NCBI GenBank assembly: GCA_937894165.1
Contig: CALCSX010000035.1
Location: forward strand, 1 to 9,167
Direction of reading: 5' to 3'
DNA: 9,167 bases
Source: an uncultured Saprospiraceae bacterium
GTDB lineage: Bacteria > Bacteroidota > Bacteroidia > Chitinophagales > Saprospiraceae
Below the pieces are notes generated by a model, which saw only the letters and a program-made list of their open reading frames with translations, did not search any database and was not told the origin of the DNA. Made by a program: the position numbers and the translations under genes. Positions 1 to 6,917 of the stretch are shown one piece after another. Numbering within the stretch: position 1 is the first letter of the stretch; the number at the start of each line of letters is the position of its first letter.

Positions 1-332
1 GCTACTTAACTCCTCAATGGTTCAAAAAAAACAAATGCCTCAGGCATCCCCGAACCGCTCCCTTCGTCCCCCCTCGAGCCGAAGGTATGCCACTTCGCTC
101 CCCTTCGCCGCTCAACGAGCCGATAAGCGATGGTTACTGAGCGACGTCGAAGTCCAGAATCCAGAACCCAATCAACCATTCCCCAATAAAAAGGCTCTAC
201 TCGCCCCACATTCCCCTAAAGGGGACGCAGCCGCCCGCAGTTTACACAAGTTGAAAACTTTAAAATTCTAAACCGCTCCCCTTCGCCGCTCAACGAGCCG
301 ATAGGCGACAGAACTCAGAACTCAGAACCCAA
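1..332. other. Gene-free stretch downstream of valS, filled with repeats
   Basis: I see no convincing gene here. Open frames exist on both strands, but they run through repeated, GC-rich hairpin sequence and resemble no protein family I know. The stretch holds two copies of a composite repeat (96-130 with 161-190, and 274-308 with 318-348) and a 6-bp inverted repeat, CCTTCG at 61-66 with CGAAGG at 80-85. It also holds a short heptamer-like tandem of GAACTCA at 311-331. It probably serves as the 3' flank of valS, and the GC-rich hairpins could act in transcription termination. Confidence 0.6.
96..190. repeat. Composite intergenic repeat, copy 1
   Basis: The 35-nt block at 96-130 matches 274-308 with one mismatch. 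It is followed by a second shared block, CAGAACCCAATCAACCATT, at 162-180, which recurs at 320-338. Read on the minus strand, the 35-mer can fold into a bulged hairpin in which an outer TCGCT pairs with GGCGA (one U-G pair) and an inner GCTC pairs with GAGC around GTT. The spacing between the two blocks differs from copy 2, so the element is either mosaic or partly deleted. It may be a dispersed REP-like element; its copy number elsewhere is unknown. Confidence 0.75.
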
Positions 333-348
333 TCAACCATTAACCAAT
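274..348. repeat. Composite intergenic repeat, copy 2, overlapping valS 3' end
   Basis: This is the second copy of the composite repeat. The 35-mer at 274-308 differs from 96-130 at one position. That change turns a U-G pair into a C-G pair in the outer stem (TCGCC with GGCGA), so the predicted hairpin is kept. The second block continues across 320-338 and on to a CCAATAA segment near 341-347. The valS stop codon (TGA, minus strand) lies at 333-335, so the repeat spans the end of that gene and appears to encode its last few residues. Confidence 0.7.
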
Positions 349-2984
349 AACCCAATGTTCTCCCTAATCGCCTCAATCCGCGCCAGCCCATCCCGCATCT
401 TCTTCCGCTCCACCTCCACAACATCACCCGGCGCATTCGCTACAAATCGCTCGTTAGATAATTTCTTCTCGATACTCGCGACAAAACCCTCTTGATACTT
501 CAACTCCGCTTCCAACTTCGCTACTTCTGCTACTACATCTATCGCCCCCGCCGGAAGCAACACATGAAACTTCTGCGTACTTACGATAAAGGAAGTCTTC
601 TGATAATTACCCGTATCGAAACTCGCATCATATATCTTCACATTCGACAACTTTTCGATCAAACCCAGCCTGCCCGCATCCCGCAGCAACTCCTCCATAT
701 CCCCATTCTCCTCATACATCACTTCCATCAGCTCCTTCATAGGTTTCTGTAACTGACTGCGAACTTCACGTAACTTGCTCACCAAGATTTTTATCTTTTC
801 GAATGTGGTTGTTACTCCCTTCTCCCAAACCATCACCTCCGGCCAATTTTCCACTATTAGATCATTCTCTTGCTTGCGAAGCAAATGCCACATCTCCTCT
901 GTAATAAATGGCATGAAGGGATGAAGCAACTTTAATATTCCCTCGAAATACACTATCGTTTTATCTTTCACTTCCGCACATATTGGCTCACCAAAGGCCG
1001 GCTTGATCATCTCCAAATACCAAGAGCAGAAATCGTCCCATACAAAACTATATAGCTCCTTCAAGCCTTCCGAAAGTCTGAATTTACCCATTTCTTCACC
1101 AAGCCGCTCGCTCGCCTCCTCAAAACGATGTCCAAACCACTCCACAGCCGCCCGCTCATGCACACTCGCCTCTCGCTCACTCACCTCCCAACCCTGAACC
1201 AAGCGCAGCGCATTCCATATCTTGTTGGAGAAATTTCTCCCTTGCTCGCACAACTTTTCGTCGAATAAAATGTCATTTCCCGCAGGAGATCCCGATAGAA
1301 TGCCAAAACGCACTCCATCAGCCCCATATTTTCTCATCAATTCAATAGGATCCGGACTGTTGCCCAAGGATTTTGACATCTTGCGCCCCTGCTTGTCCCG
1401 CACTATCCCCGTCAAATAGACGTGTGAGAAAGGTTTCTCATCTCTGTACTCATATCCCGCCATAATCATCCTTGCCACCCAAAAGAACAAGATCTCAGGA
1501 GCCGTCACCAGCACCTGCGTTGGGTAATAATATTTAATCTCTTCATTCTCAGGATTATTGATCCCGTCGAATACACTTATCGGCCACAACCATGAAGAAA
1601 ACCAGGTATCCAAGGCATCTTCATCCTGTCTTAAATCCTCTAATTTCAGTTCCGAATTCCCAGATGCTCCCCTTGCAAAATTCACCGCTTCCACCTCATC
1701 GTGTGCCACCACAAAATCATTTTCCCCCTCACCGTAATACCACACCGGAATCCTATGACCCCACCACAATTGCCTCGAAATACACCAATCGTGAACATTT
1801 TCCATCCAATGTCTATAGGTATTGATGAATTTTTCAGGAATTAATGCCACCTCTCCCTTCATCACCGCATCGAGAGCCGGACTTGCCAACTCCTTCATAT
1901 TCACATACCACTGAAGCGAAATCATCGGCTCTATCACCGCCCCGGTTCGCTCCGAAGTGCCTACTTTATTTTTATAATCCTCTACCTTTTCTATTAAATC
2001 CTTCTCTGCCAATTCCTTCGCTATCGCCATTCTCACCACAAATCTATCCTGCCCCATATAATGCAAACCCTGCGCATTCAACCTGCCGTCCGGGTAGAGA
2101 ATATTAATAGCTTCCAGCTTGTGTCGCTCACCCAAAACCTTGTCATTGGGGTCGTGGGCAGGAGTTATTTTTAGAGCCCCCGTGCCAAATTCGCTGTCCA
2201 CATAATCATCCGTGATCACCGGCACCCAGCGATCTACCACAGGCACCAAAACCCGCTTGCCATGCAAGTGAAGATATCTTTCATCAGTTGGATTAACACA
2301 GACAGCCGTATCGCCCAGAATTGTTTCAGGTCGCGTTGTCGCTACCACTAAATACTCCTCACTGTCCTCGATCCGATATCGTACATGATACAATTTTGAC
2401 TGCGTTTCCTTGTAAATCACCTCCTCGTCAGACACTGTCGTCTGCGCCTGCGGATCCCAATTCACCATTCTATTTCCTCTGTAAATCAATCCCTTTCGAT
2501 ACAGATCTACGAAAGTCTTAATAACGGACTCGGACATATCAGCATCCATAGTAAACTTGGTTCTATTCCAGTCGCAGGAAGCACCCAACTCCTTCAACTG
2601 TTGCAGGATTATACCCCCATGCTTCTCCTTCCATTCCCAGGCATGTTGCAGAAACTCCTCACGAGAAAGATCTGATTTTTTTCGCCCTTCCGCCTGCAAT
2701 TTTTCTACCACCTTCGCCTCAGTAGCTATCGAAGCATGATCCGTCCCCGGCACCCAGCAGGCATTGAATCCGCTCATCCGCGCTTTGCGAATCAGCACAT
2801 CCTGAATCGTATTATTCAGCATATGCCCCATATGCAGCACCCCCGTCACATTCGGTGGTGGTATGACTATCGTATAAGCAGGCCGCTCGTCAGGTGTAGA
2901 ATTAAAGTAACCCTTCGCCATCCAGTGCGCATACCATTTTTTCTCTATCTCCGCCGCTTCAAAATGATTCGTTATTTGTGTCAT
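333..2984 (-). CDS. valS: Valine--tRNA ligase (valyl-tRNA synthetase)
   Basis: This cytoplasmic class Ia aminoacyl-tRNA synthetase joins valine to tRNA-Val and edits mischarged threonine. The 883-residue length is normal for the bacterial enzyme. The catalytic HIGH motif appears as HMGH at residues 51-54, preceded by PPPNVTGVL (42-50). The KMSKS loop is at 535-539. The inserted CP1 editing domain is marked by TTRPETILGDTA (216-227) and GTGALKITPAHDPND (267-281). An anticodon-binding helical domain follows (about 600-750). A charged C-terminal coiled coil, typical of ValRS, lies at about 815-875. The ATG at 2984 is chosen because the usual N-terminal helix and a KW-x-W pattern follow directly. 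The gene stands alone: its 3' end meets an intergenic repeat and its 5' side is gene-free. Identification is secure. Confidence 0.98.
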   Translation of the reverse strand: MTQITNHFEAAEIEKKWYAHWMAKGYFNSTPDERPAYTIVIPPPNVTGVLHMGHMLNNTIQDVLIRKARMSGFNACWVPGTDHASIATEAKVVEKLQAEGRKKSDLSREEFLQHAWEWKEKHGGIILQQLKELGASCDWNRTKFTMDADMSESVIKTFVDLYRKGLIYRGNRMVNWDPQAQTTVSDEEVIYKETQSKLYHVRYRIEDSEEYLVVATTRPETILGDTAVCVNPTDERYLHLHGKRVLVPVVDRWVPVITDDYVDSEFGTGALKITPAHDPNDKVLGERHKLEAINILYPDGRLNAQGLHYMGQDRFVVRMAIAKELAEKDLIEKVEDYKNKVGTSERTGAVIEPMISLQWYVNMKELASPALDAVMKGEVALIPEKFINTYRHWMENVHDWCISRQLWWGHRIPVWYYGEGENDFVVAHDEVEAVNFARGASGNSELKLEDLRQDEDALDTWFSSWLWPISVFDGINNPENEEIKYYYPTQVLVTAPEILFFWVARMIMAGYEYRDEKPFSHVYLTGIVRDKQGRKMSKSLGNSPDPIELMRKYGADGVRFGILSGSPAGNDILFDEKLCEQGRNFSNKIWNALRLVQGWEVSEREASVHERAAVEWFGHRFEEASERLGEEMGKFRLSEGLKELYSFVWDDFCSWYLEMIKPAFGEPICAEVKDKTIVYFEGILKLLHPFMPFITEEMWHLLRKQENDLIVENWPEVMVWEKGVTTTFEKIKILVSKLREVRSQLQKPMKELMEVMYEENGDMEELLRDAGRLGLIEKLSNVKIYDASFDTGNYQKTSFIVSTQKFHVLLPAGAIDVVAEVAKLEAELKYQEGFVASIEKKLSNERFVANAPGDVVEVERKKMRDGLARIEAIRENIGLLVNG

Positions 2985-3009
2985 CTCTTCTTTTTATCAC
3001 TTATTCGTG

Positions 3010-3017
3010 CAAAAATA
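3010..3017 (-). promoter_or_regulatory. Possible valS promoter -7 element
   Basis: On the minus strand this reads TATTTTTG, a full match to the Bacteroidota -7 consensus TAnnTTTG, 25 nt before the valS start codon. I see no TTTG at the expected -33 spacing, so only half of the promoter is supported. No strong Shine-Dalgarno sequence is present; AAGAAGAG sits directly against the ATG. Confidence 0.35.
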
Positions 3018-3082
3018 AGAATTGCTTTTGTTTATTTAGACTATACGCGTATTTTTTGGGAATGAGGGATGATTTGGGGACT

Positions 3083-3162
3083 ACCCTTGGCTCTTTTTCC
3101 TTAATTCATTTTCATTTTGAGAAAATATTTGATATCTTATTTAGTTTTTTGTAGCCAAGGGT
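3083..3162. repeat. 10-bp inverted repeat with 60-nt spacer
   Basis: ACCCTTGGCT at 3083-3092 is the exact reverse complement of AGCCAAGGGT at 3153-3162. The 60-nt spacer is very AT-rich. It could be the ends of a small non-coding element or a stem with a large loop; no coding sequence lies inside. Confidence 0.5.
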
Positions 3163-3255
3163 CGCTATGTTACGTAGCTCGCTACTCGCACGGTCCTATC
3201 GGACTGCCTTCCTTCGGTCGGCACTACTTCACAGCGCTAGTCCGGCGGGAGAGGG
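3161..3255. repeat. GC-rich structured intergenic segment
   Basis: This segment contains several short stems in series: GTAGC with GCTAC at about 3175-3186, CGGTCC with GGACTG around TATC at about 3192-3207, and TGCC with GGCA near 3206-3224. Its base composition differs sharply from the AT-rich flanks. It resembles a dispersed intergenic element in character, but no second copy exists in this window, so that reading is a guess. Confidence 0.3.
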
Positions 3256-3382
3256 AGGAGACGATTATTATGGGGAGGTATTTTTAAACTTTTGAAAGCA
3301 GTCTTTCCGGAGCTAAATCAGTATTAGAGGAAAAGAAAAATATGAAGATTAATAGAAAATAAACATTTTGGATTGAAATTGA

Positions 3383-3659
3383 TTAAACCTGAGTATTCAA
3401 TACTTTATAATATTTTCCAATCTTCTCGTCCACATCCATTTTCAAATCTTCACAAATGATTTTATGAAGCAAACCATGGCAAATCATCATTGCTGTGACC
3501 CGGAATAGTAGTTAATCTGCCGTCAGGATGTTTCATTCTATGGTGGGATCCTTTGATTCTGATTGTCTCAAAACAATGCTGGCGCAAGTTTGTAACTTTT
3601 GCCTCAACTTAATCTTTTTTTATCAATTCTTTACCTGAGATAATTGGAAGTCCGGACAT
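3383..3659 (-). pseudogene. hicA: Decayed HicA-type mRNA interferase toxin
   Basis: HicA toxins are small double-stranded-RNA-binding-fold ribonucleases that cut mRNA and are held inactive by HicB. From ATG at 3659 the frame reads MSGLPIISGKELIKKD, then hits TAA at 3611-3609. The same frame continues with GSHHRMKHPDGRLTTIP, which contains the GSHH segment with the family's catalytic histidine. After DLP it shifts frame near 3477-3474. The other frame then gives GLLHKIICEDLKMDVDE and stops at 3385-3383. The family normally reads DLPxGLL, so the shift fits loss of two nucleotides. With two independent lesions, no full toxin can be made. It follows hicB by 2 nt, in the antitoxin-first order. Confidence 0.88.
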
Positions 3660-3661
3660 TA

Positions 3662-3895
3662 CTAAGCAATTACTTCGATTTCACGAAAACCCACAAATTG
3701 ATTAAGATATGCCGGTCTTTCTTACTCCAAGCAGATTTCAATGACCTCCTTGATGTTTTCAATAGCCTCATCAATATTTTTTCCATATGAGTGACAGCCT
3801 TTAAATATGGGGCAACTTACAATATACCTTCCATCTACATCAATTTCTACGATTATAGGTAGATGTAAAGAGCTAGACTTTTTTATTGATTCCAT
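3662..3895 (-). pseudogene. hicB: HicB-type antitoxin with in-frame stop
   Basis: HicB antitoxins bind HicA with a degraded RNase H-like domain. The frame from ATG at 3895 gives 57 residues, including DVDGRYIVSCPIFKGCHSYG and KNIDEAIENIKEVIEICLE, the family's core strand and helix signature. It then meets TAA at 3724-3722. Reading straight through in the same frame gives ERPAYLNQFVGFREIEVIA and a TAG at 3664-3662, which is the usual HicB C-terminus. The full product would be about 77 residues, a normal length for the short antitoxin form that lacks a separate DNA-binding domain. A single base change such as GAA to TAA explains the break. A shortened 57-residue product may still be made, but the partner toxin is also broken. 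Confidence 0.88.
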
Positions 3896-4094
3896 AATAG
3901 GTACTTTTTGTATTTAGAAAGTAACTTTTTTACATTTTTGTCCAAATTGTCTATTATTTGACCTTACAACGTCTTTAATTTGCATAAGATACAAATATTG
4001 TCATTAAATTTCTCAAATTTAATAATAATTGTTGAGTGAGATTCAATTTCTAACAAATCTGCATATTGAAAGCCAATAATTAATTTAAAAGTTC
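3896..4094. other. AT-rich spacer between hicBA and Rhs fragment 1
   Basis: This stretch contains no gene. It is strongly AT-rich and holds the candidate hicBA promoter. Homology to Rhs starts abruptly just to its right, so the left breakpoint of the Rhs fragment lies near 4095-4125. I see no transposon end or attachment site here. Confidence 0.5.
3916..3946 (-). promoter_or_regulatory. Possible promoter of the hicBA pair
   Basis: On the minus strand a TTTG (3946-3943) is followed after exactly 19 nt by TACTTTCT (3923-3916). The first element matches the Bacteroidota -33 box and the spacing is right. The second matches only part of TAnnTTTG. It lies 20 nt before the hicB ATG, which suits a short leader. 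The match is weak enough that it could be chance in AT-rich DNA. Confidence 0.3.
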
Positions 4095-5924
4095 ATGTTG
4101 TACGGTGTTAAAATGAAAACAACAACCTACAAATACGACCAACTCAACCGCCTAAAATCTATGGACGCCTGGAGTAGCTATAACTCTAACAGCTGGAATA
4201 GTGTCTCAGGCCCTAATAATACGCTCAATACGACCTATTCCTATACAGCCAATGGAAATATTACAGCTTTGAGTCGCAAAGACAACACCGGCAACCTCTT
4301 CGACGACCTCGAATACCTATACACCCCCGGCACGAACCGCCTCATCAAAGTGAGCGACAGCTCCCCCTTCGACGGTACGCAAGACGATATTGAAGACCAG
4401 ACATCTAGTACGAACTACACCTATGATGCCAGCGGCAACATGATAGGTGATGCAGCAGAGGGATTGACAATAGCGTGGAACTATATGGGTAAAGTGCGTA
4501 AAGTGATAAAGTCAAATATGGATGAAATTGAATTCGGATACGACGGTATGGGACAAAGAGTGGTGAAAATAGTCAGACCCCGTAACGGGGATTACGAAAC
4601 CCACCATATCTATGTCCGTGATGCTAGCGGCAATGTTATGGCAGTTAATGAATATATCAGAGTAAAAGACTATATACCGGCCGCCCCCAAAAACTTTATG
4701 GAATACAAGCTTGAAGAGCTCCATATATATGGAAGTAGTCGATTAGGACTTCTGTTAGAAGAGAAAGTATTAGAGACCAGTGGAGAGCTAGTCCAGCCTA
4801 TGACCAGTACACTGGCAAAATACAGACACTGGGTCACCGGCCGCAAGCGCTACGAGTTGAACAACCATCTGGGGAATGTGTTATCAGTGATAAGTGACCG
4901 AAAAGTCGGTGTAGGGCAATTTAATACGCTCTACTTCAGTTATTATACGCCGGATATCCGGACAGCGACGGATTACTATCCATTTGGCTGGGCTATGCCG
5001 GGTAGGCAGGTGACGGGGGAATATCGATATGGGTTCGGTGGTCATGAGAAAGACGACGAAGTCAAGGGGGATGGGAATGAGTATGCTACAGAATTTAGAC
5101 AATATGATCCAAGGCTAGGAAGATGGATGGTAACTGACCCGTTAGCATCGAAAGGAGCGGGCATAAGCCCTTATGCTTTTTGCTTTAATAGTCCTCTGCT
5201 TTTTATAGATCCGGACGGTGCTTGGCCTTGGCCAATTTGGACAAGAAGTTTTATATCGGCCTCAAGTGTGGCAGGGGGTATATTCAGGGGGGATGGCAGA
5301 GGACCTTCTTTATCTACAGATAGGAGTATCGCTACTTCAAGAAGTTTTGTAAGCTTTACTTTTGACCCACAAAAACAGAAAATAGTTAATACAGTTGCAG
5401 GCGCAGATCCTACTATTGTATTCCCACCCCCAGAATTAGGGCTGGGCTACAGGTTTCCTATTTATTCACAAATACCTGAACCTAAGGCAAGCTTTACTGG
5501 GGTCTCTACTGAGAAAAATGTCTTTGGCAATGATATAGGTTCCTTTGGATTTAGCTACTCTGCAAAAGATCCAGTTACGCCTGGGTTATTTACCCCTTCA
5601 TTAGATGTACATTCTAATTTTACAATTACTGAAAATTTGGAAACAGGTACTTTATTTATAAATGCTAGTTTTACGGGAGATGTGTTCCCAAGTACAGAAG
5701 CATTTATTAGTGACCAATCGGGTGCTAAATTGTTTTTAGGAGCTAGGAAAGAAACAGGGGGAGTAATTGACTTATTTGGCGACAATAAGAAATCATTGTT
5801 TAATGTCAATATGCAAATTAAGTTTAATGACCAAGGAAACTTCACAGGAGTTCAAGAAGGCGACACATTAATTAGCCCTGAAGATTGGAATAAACAGATA
5901 CAATCAACTTGGGACAAAGAGTAA
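4095..5924 (+). CDS. 5'-truncated Rhs core protein with beta-rich C-terminal tip (orphan toxin cassette 1)
   Basis: Rhs proteins are large polymorphic toxins whose YD-repeat shell encloses a variable C-terminal tip. This 609-residue ORF keeps only the end of such a protein. YD-type repeats occupy residues 12-150 (YKYDQLNRL, YDASGNM). The Rhs-associated core runs to 375, with NHLGNVLSV at 257-265, DYYPFGWAMPGR at 293-304, YDPRLGRW at 337-344 and DPDG at 372-375. The tip (376-609) is glycine-, serine- and phenylalanine-rich, looks mostly beta, and has no catalytic motif I recognise. There is no signal peptide and the usual long N-terminal part is missing, so the start at 4095 (or ATG 4113) is incidental. 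The stop codon overlaps the ATG of the next gene. The core is more GC-rich than the tip, as expected for exchanged tips. Toxicity of this tip is inferred from position only. Confidence 0.85.
   Translation: MLYGVKMKTTTYKYDQLNRLKSMDAWSSYNSNSWNSVSGPNNTLNTTYSYTANGNITALSRKDNTGNLFDDLEYLYTPGTNRLIKVSDSSPFDGTQDDIEDQTSSTNYTYDASGNMIGDAAEGLTIAWNYMGKVRKVIKSNMDEIEFGYDGMGQRVVKIVRPRNGDYETHHIYVRDASGNVMAVNEYIRVKDYIPAAPKNFMEYKLEELHIYGSSRLGLLLEEKVLETSGELVQPMTSTLAKYRHWVTGRKRYELNNHLGNVLSVISDRKVGVGQFNTLYFSYYTPDIRTATDYYPFGWAMPGRQVTGEYRYGFGGHEKDDEVKGDGNEYATEFRQYDPRLGRWMVTDPLASKGAGISPYAFCFNSPLLFIDPDGAWPWPIWTRSFISASSVAGGIFRGDGRGPSLSTDRSIATSRSFVSFTFDPQKQKIVNTVAGADPTIVFPPPELGLGYRFPIYSQIPEPKASFTGVSTEKNVFGNDIGSFGFSYSAKDPVTPGLFTPSLDVHSNFTITENLETGTLFINASFTGDVFPSTEAFISDQSGAKLFLGARKETGGVIDLFGDNKKSLFNVNMQIKFNDQGNFTGVQEGDTLISPEDWNKQIQSTWDKE
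4929..5035 (+). repeat. Rhs core direct repeat, copy 1
   Basis: These 107 nt match 7362-7468 with 7 mismatches, and the first 38 nt are identical. All seven differences are synonymous in the Rhs frame. The block codes for the segment from YFSYYTPDIRTATDYYPFG through the MPGR motif and GEYRYG. A perfect 12-bp palindrome, CCGGATATCCGG, lies inside at 4950-4961. The block sits just upstream of the point where the two proteins diverge into different tips, so it is a natural site for recombination between cassettes. Confidence 0.9.
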
Positions 5925-6439
5925 TGATTATGAAAAAAATGATAATGATAATAGTTGGAACTTTGTTGTTTATAGTTCTTGTAGCGGTAATTTGGGAATT
6001 GGTTTACTTAAAGACTGCAACAAAAGAGCAAGTATTCATATTGCCTCATAACTTCAAAGGGATTGTTGTAATTGCTTATGGTCAAAAGGATGGAATAGAA
6101 GATGTAATAGAGGAGGGGAAATTAATTTATAAAATACCACCAAGTGGAGTGCTAAAGTTAAGACGTGAAGAAGTTACAACACTATCTAAGTCTTGGTATT
6201 ATTTTGTGGATGAGCAAGGGAAGCGAACGACAATTGATTATTGCTTTCCACCTTGTGAAGAAATGAAAAATAACCCTGATAAAATTTTTTCTTACGGAAG
6301 TGGAAATATGACATTTTATGACGAGAAACCTGAATTAAAAACATCCATTTTTTTAATTGGTACAAATAAAGACACAGATAGTTTATCAAGGGCAGTAGAA
6401 AAAATGAATGCTACAGAATTAGTTAAGAATGGTAAGTAA
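5924..6439 (+). CDS. Membrane-anchored candidate immunity protein of cassette 1
   Basis: The 171-residue product starts with MIMKK and a hydrophobic segment (about residues 6-28), then a soluble region expected to face the periplasm. I chose ATG 5924 because it overlaps the Rhs stop as TAATG, a usual sign of translational coupling. ATG 5930 and an upstream in-frame TTG at 5909 are alternatives. Internal features are FILPHNFKG (38-46), LIYKIPPSGVLK (67-78) and WYYFVDEQGKRT (81-92). This layout, an [I/L]P-x-x-[F/Y]-x-G strand then a Y-x-IP-x-x-G-[I/V]-L-K strand then a YYxVDxxGKR strand, reminds me of the DUF6843 family. That assignment is from memory and unsure. Position directly after a toxin tip suggests immunity. 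The sequence is AT-rich like the tip. Confidence 0.75.
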   Translation: MIMKKMIMIIVGTLLFIVLVAVIWELVYLKTATKEQVFILPHNFKGIVVIAYGQKDGIEDVIEEGKLIYKIPPSGVLKLRREEVTTLSKSWYYFVDEQGKRTTIDYCFPPCEEMKNNPDKIFSYGSGNMTFYDEKPELKTSIFLIGTNKDTDSLSRAVEKMNATELVKNGK

Positions 6440-6502
6440 TCCAACACCTTAGGCATAATGACGACTATAAAGAGCAGGTTACGACTTGTTCATGTATCCT
6501 AA

Positions 6503-6520
6503 CGCTCTGACGTCGGAGCG
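6503..6520. terminator. Possible terminator hairpin between convergent genes
   Basis: CGCTCTGACGTCGGAGCG can fold into a 6-bp stem (five Watson-Crick pairs and one U-G) around GACGTC. It lies 64 nt after the candidate immunity gene. There is no clear U-run on either side, so if it terminates transcription it is not a classic intrinsic terminator. Confidence 0.25.
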
Positions 6521-6530
6521 GTAATTTGTG

Positions 6531-6645
6531 GTATCACTAAGAAAAGAAAAAGATAGTTTTCCGAGGAATCAAATGTAGGGATCAGTTAGTCGGTTGGAAA
6601 GAATTGATACTATTGCTGACAATTAGTTAAAGGGTTAAAATTCAT
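6531..6645 (-). pseudogene. Broken copy of the 39-codon ORF downstream of XRE
   Basis: This matches the open 39-codon ORF at 8970-9089. Reading from ATG at 6645, the two share the CQQ triplet. The next codon is then TAG (6612-6610) where the other copy has TGG (Trp). Between that point and the shared GGAAAACTATC block it is one nucleotide shorter, which shifts the frame. The last part again matches GKLSFS-LLSD closely: 6531-6565 has 3 mismatches in 35 nt to 8980-9014. It lies 4 nt after the XRE stop on the same strand. It was probably once the same gene or conserved element as the right-hand copy and has decayed. Confidence 0.45.
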
Positions 6646-6647
6646 TA

Positions 6648-6685
6648 TCTCACATAATACTCTGGAACTTAGTTTGCTTGATAAA
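6648..6685. repeat. XRE 3'-end direct repeat, copy 1
   Basis: These 38 nt are identical to 9127-9164. They cover the last codons and stop of the XRE-type gene on the minus strand and three nt beyond. Together with the similar block 6531-6565 / 8980-9014 they show that the same module lies downstream of both Rhs cassettes. Confidence 0.95.
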
Positions 6686-6877
6686 GGCGTCTAGTAGAGC
6701 GAAGACGTGTTGTTTATCGTTATCTTTTAGTTTTTGTATGTCAAGTACTCTGTTAAGGATATTTTTTTCCAGGAGAGTACCGGTGGAACCGACGAGGTAA
6801 TCCAGAGACACTTCGAGCGCTACTGCCAGTTGGAGAAAGTCATTCGTTAATTTATTTTCTCCAAAATCCCCTATTTC
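6650..6877 (-). pseudogene. 5'-truncated XRE-family transcriptional regulator
   Basis: This is an open frame of 75 codons without a usable start, limited by an in-frame TGA at 6880-6878. The piece LQLAVALEVSLDYLVG is the end of an XRE (Cro/CI-type) helix-turn-helix domain: its fourth helix and the SLDYLVG turn are highly typical. It is followed by the C-terminal extension LLEKNILNRVLDIQKLKD and the tail HVFALLDAFIKQTKFQSIM. The N-terminal half, with the recognition helices, is missing, so it cannot bind DNA in the usual way. It stands opposite the flanking Rhs fragments. A second copy of the same gene begins at the right edge. The loss of its 5' end coincides with the loss of the 5' end of Rhs fragment 2. 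Confidence 0.82.
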
Positions 6878-6917
6878 TCACCCTTTTTCCTTATTTTACT
6901 TCATAAATAACCTTTCA

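Larger units (their letters stand above)
2985..3382. other. Gene-free stretch upstream of valS
   Basis: I find no supportable gene in this 398-nt stretch. The part next to valS probably carries its promoter. Further out are a 10-bp inverted repeat with a 60-nt AT-rich spacer (3083-3162) and a GC-rich, hairpin-prone segment (3161-3255) that contrasts with the AT-rich sequence around it. The rest (3256-3382) is AT-rich and featureless to my reading, ending at the decayed hicA. Confidence 0.55.
6440..6649. other. Convergent spacer between cassette 1 and the XRE remnant
   Basis: No intact gene lies here. The stretch holds a short GC hairpin (6503-6520) and the broken copy of the small ORF (6531-6645), and ends at the stop codon of the XRE remnant. 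The forward cassette and the minus-strand XRE module converge on this region. Confidence 0.6.

Noticed and set aside
6..271. Overlapping open frames on both strands in the region downstream of valS
   Set aside because: They run through repeated hairpin DNA, overlap each other, and the Arg/Pro-rich products resemble no family. The repeat explains them better.
311..331. Heptamer-like tandem of GAACTCA considered as a CRISPR or VNTR locus
   Set aside because: It has only about three imperfect units without spacers. It is too short for CRISPR and adds little beyond the composite repeat.
492..3065. Many open frames of 60-109 codons on the plus strand
   Set aside because: All lie opposite valS, whose frame is continuous and clearly conserved. 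They are antisense shadows.
3161..3255. GC-rich stems considered as a tRNA gene
   Set aside because: No cloverleaf order, no TTCGA T-loop and no acceptor stem could be built.
4884..5102. Minus-strand frame opposite the Rhs core, echoed at 7182-7568
   Set aside because: The similarity between the two frames only mirrors the conserved Rhs core on the other strand, so it is not evidence of a gene.
5909..5923. Upstream TTG start for the candidate immunity gene
   Set aside because: The TAATG overlap at 5924 and the hydrophobic N-terminus right after it make the ATG more likely. The extra five residues overlap the Rhs frame and add nothing recognisable.
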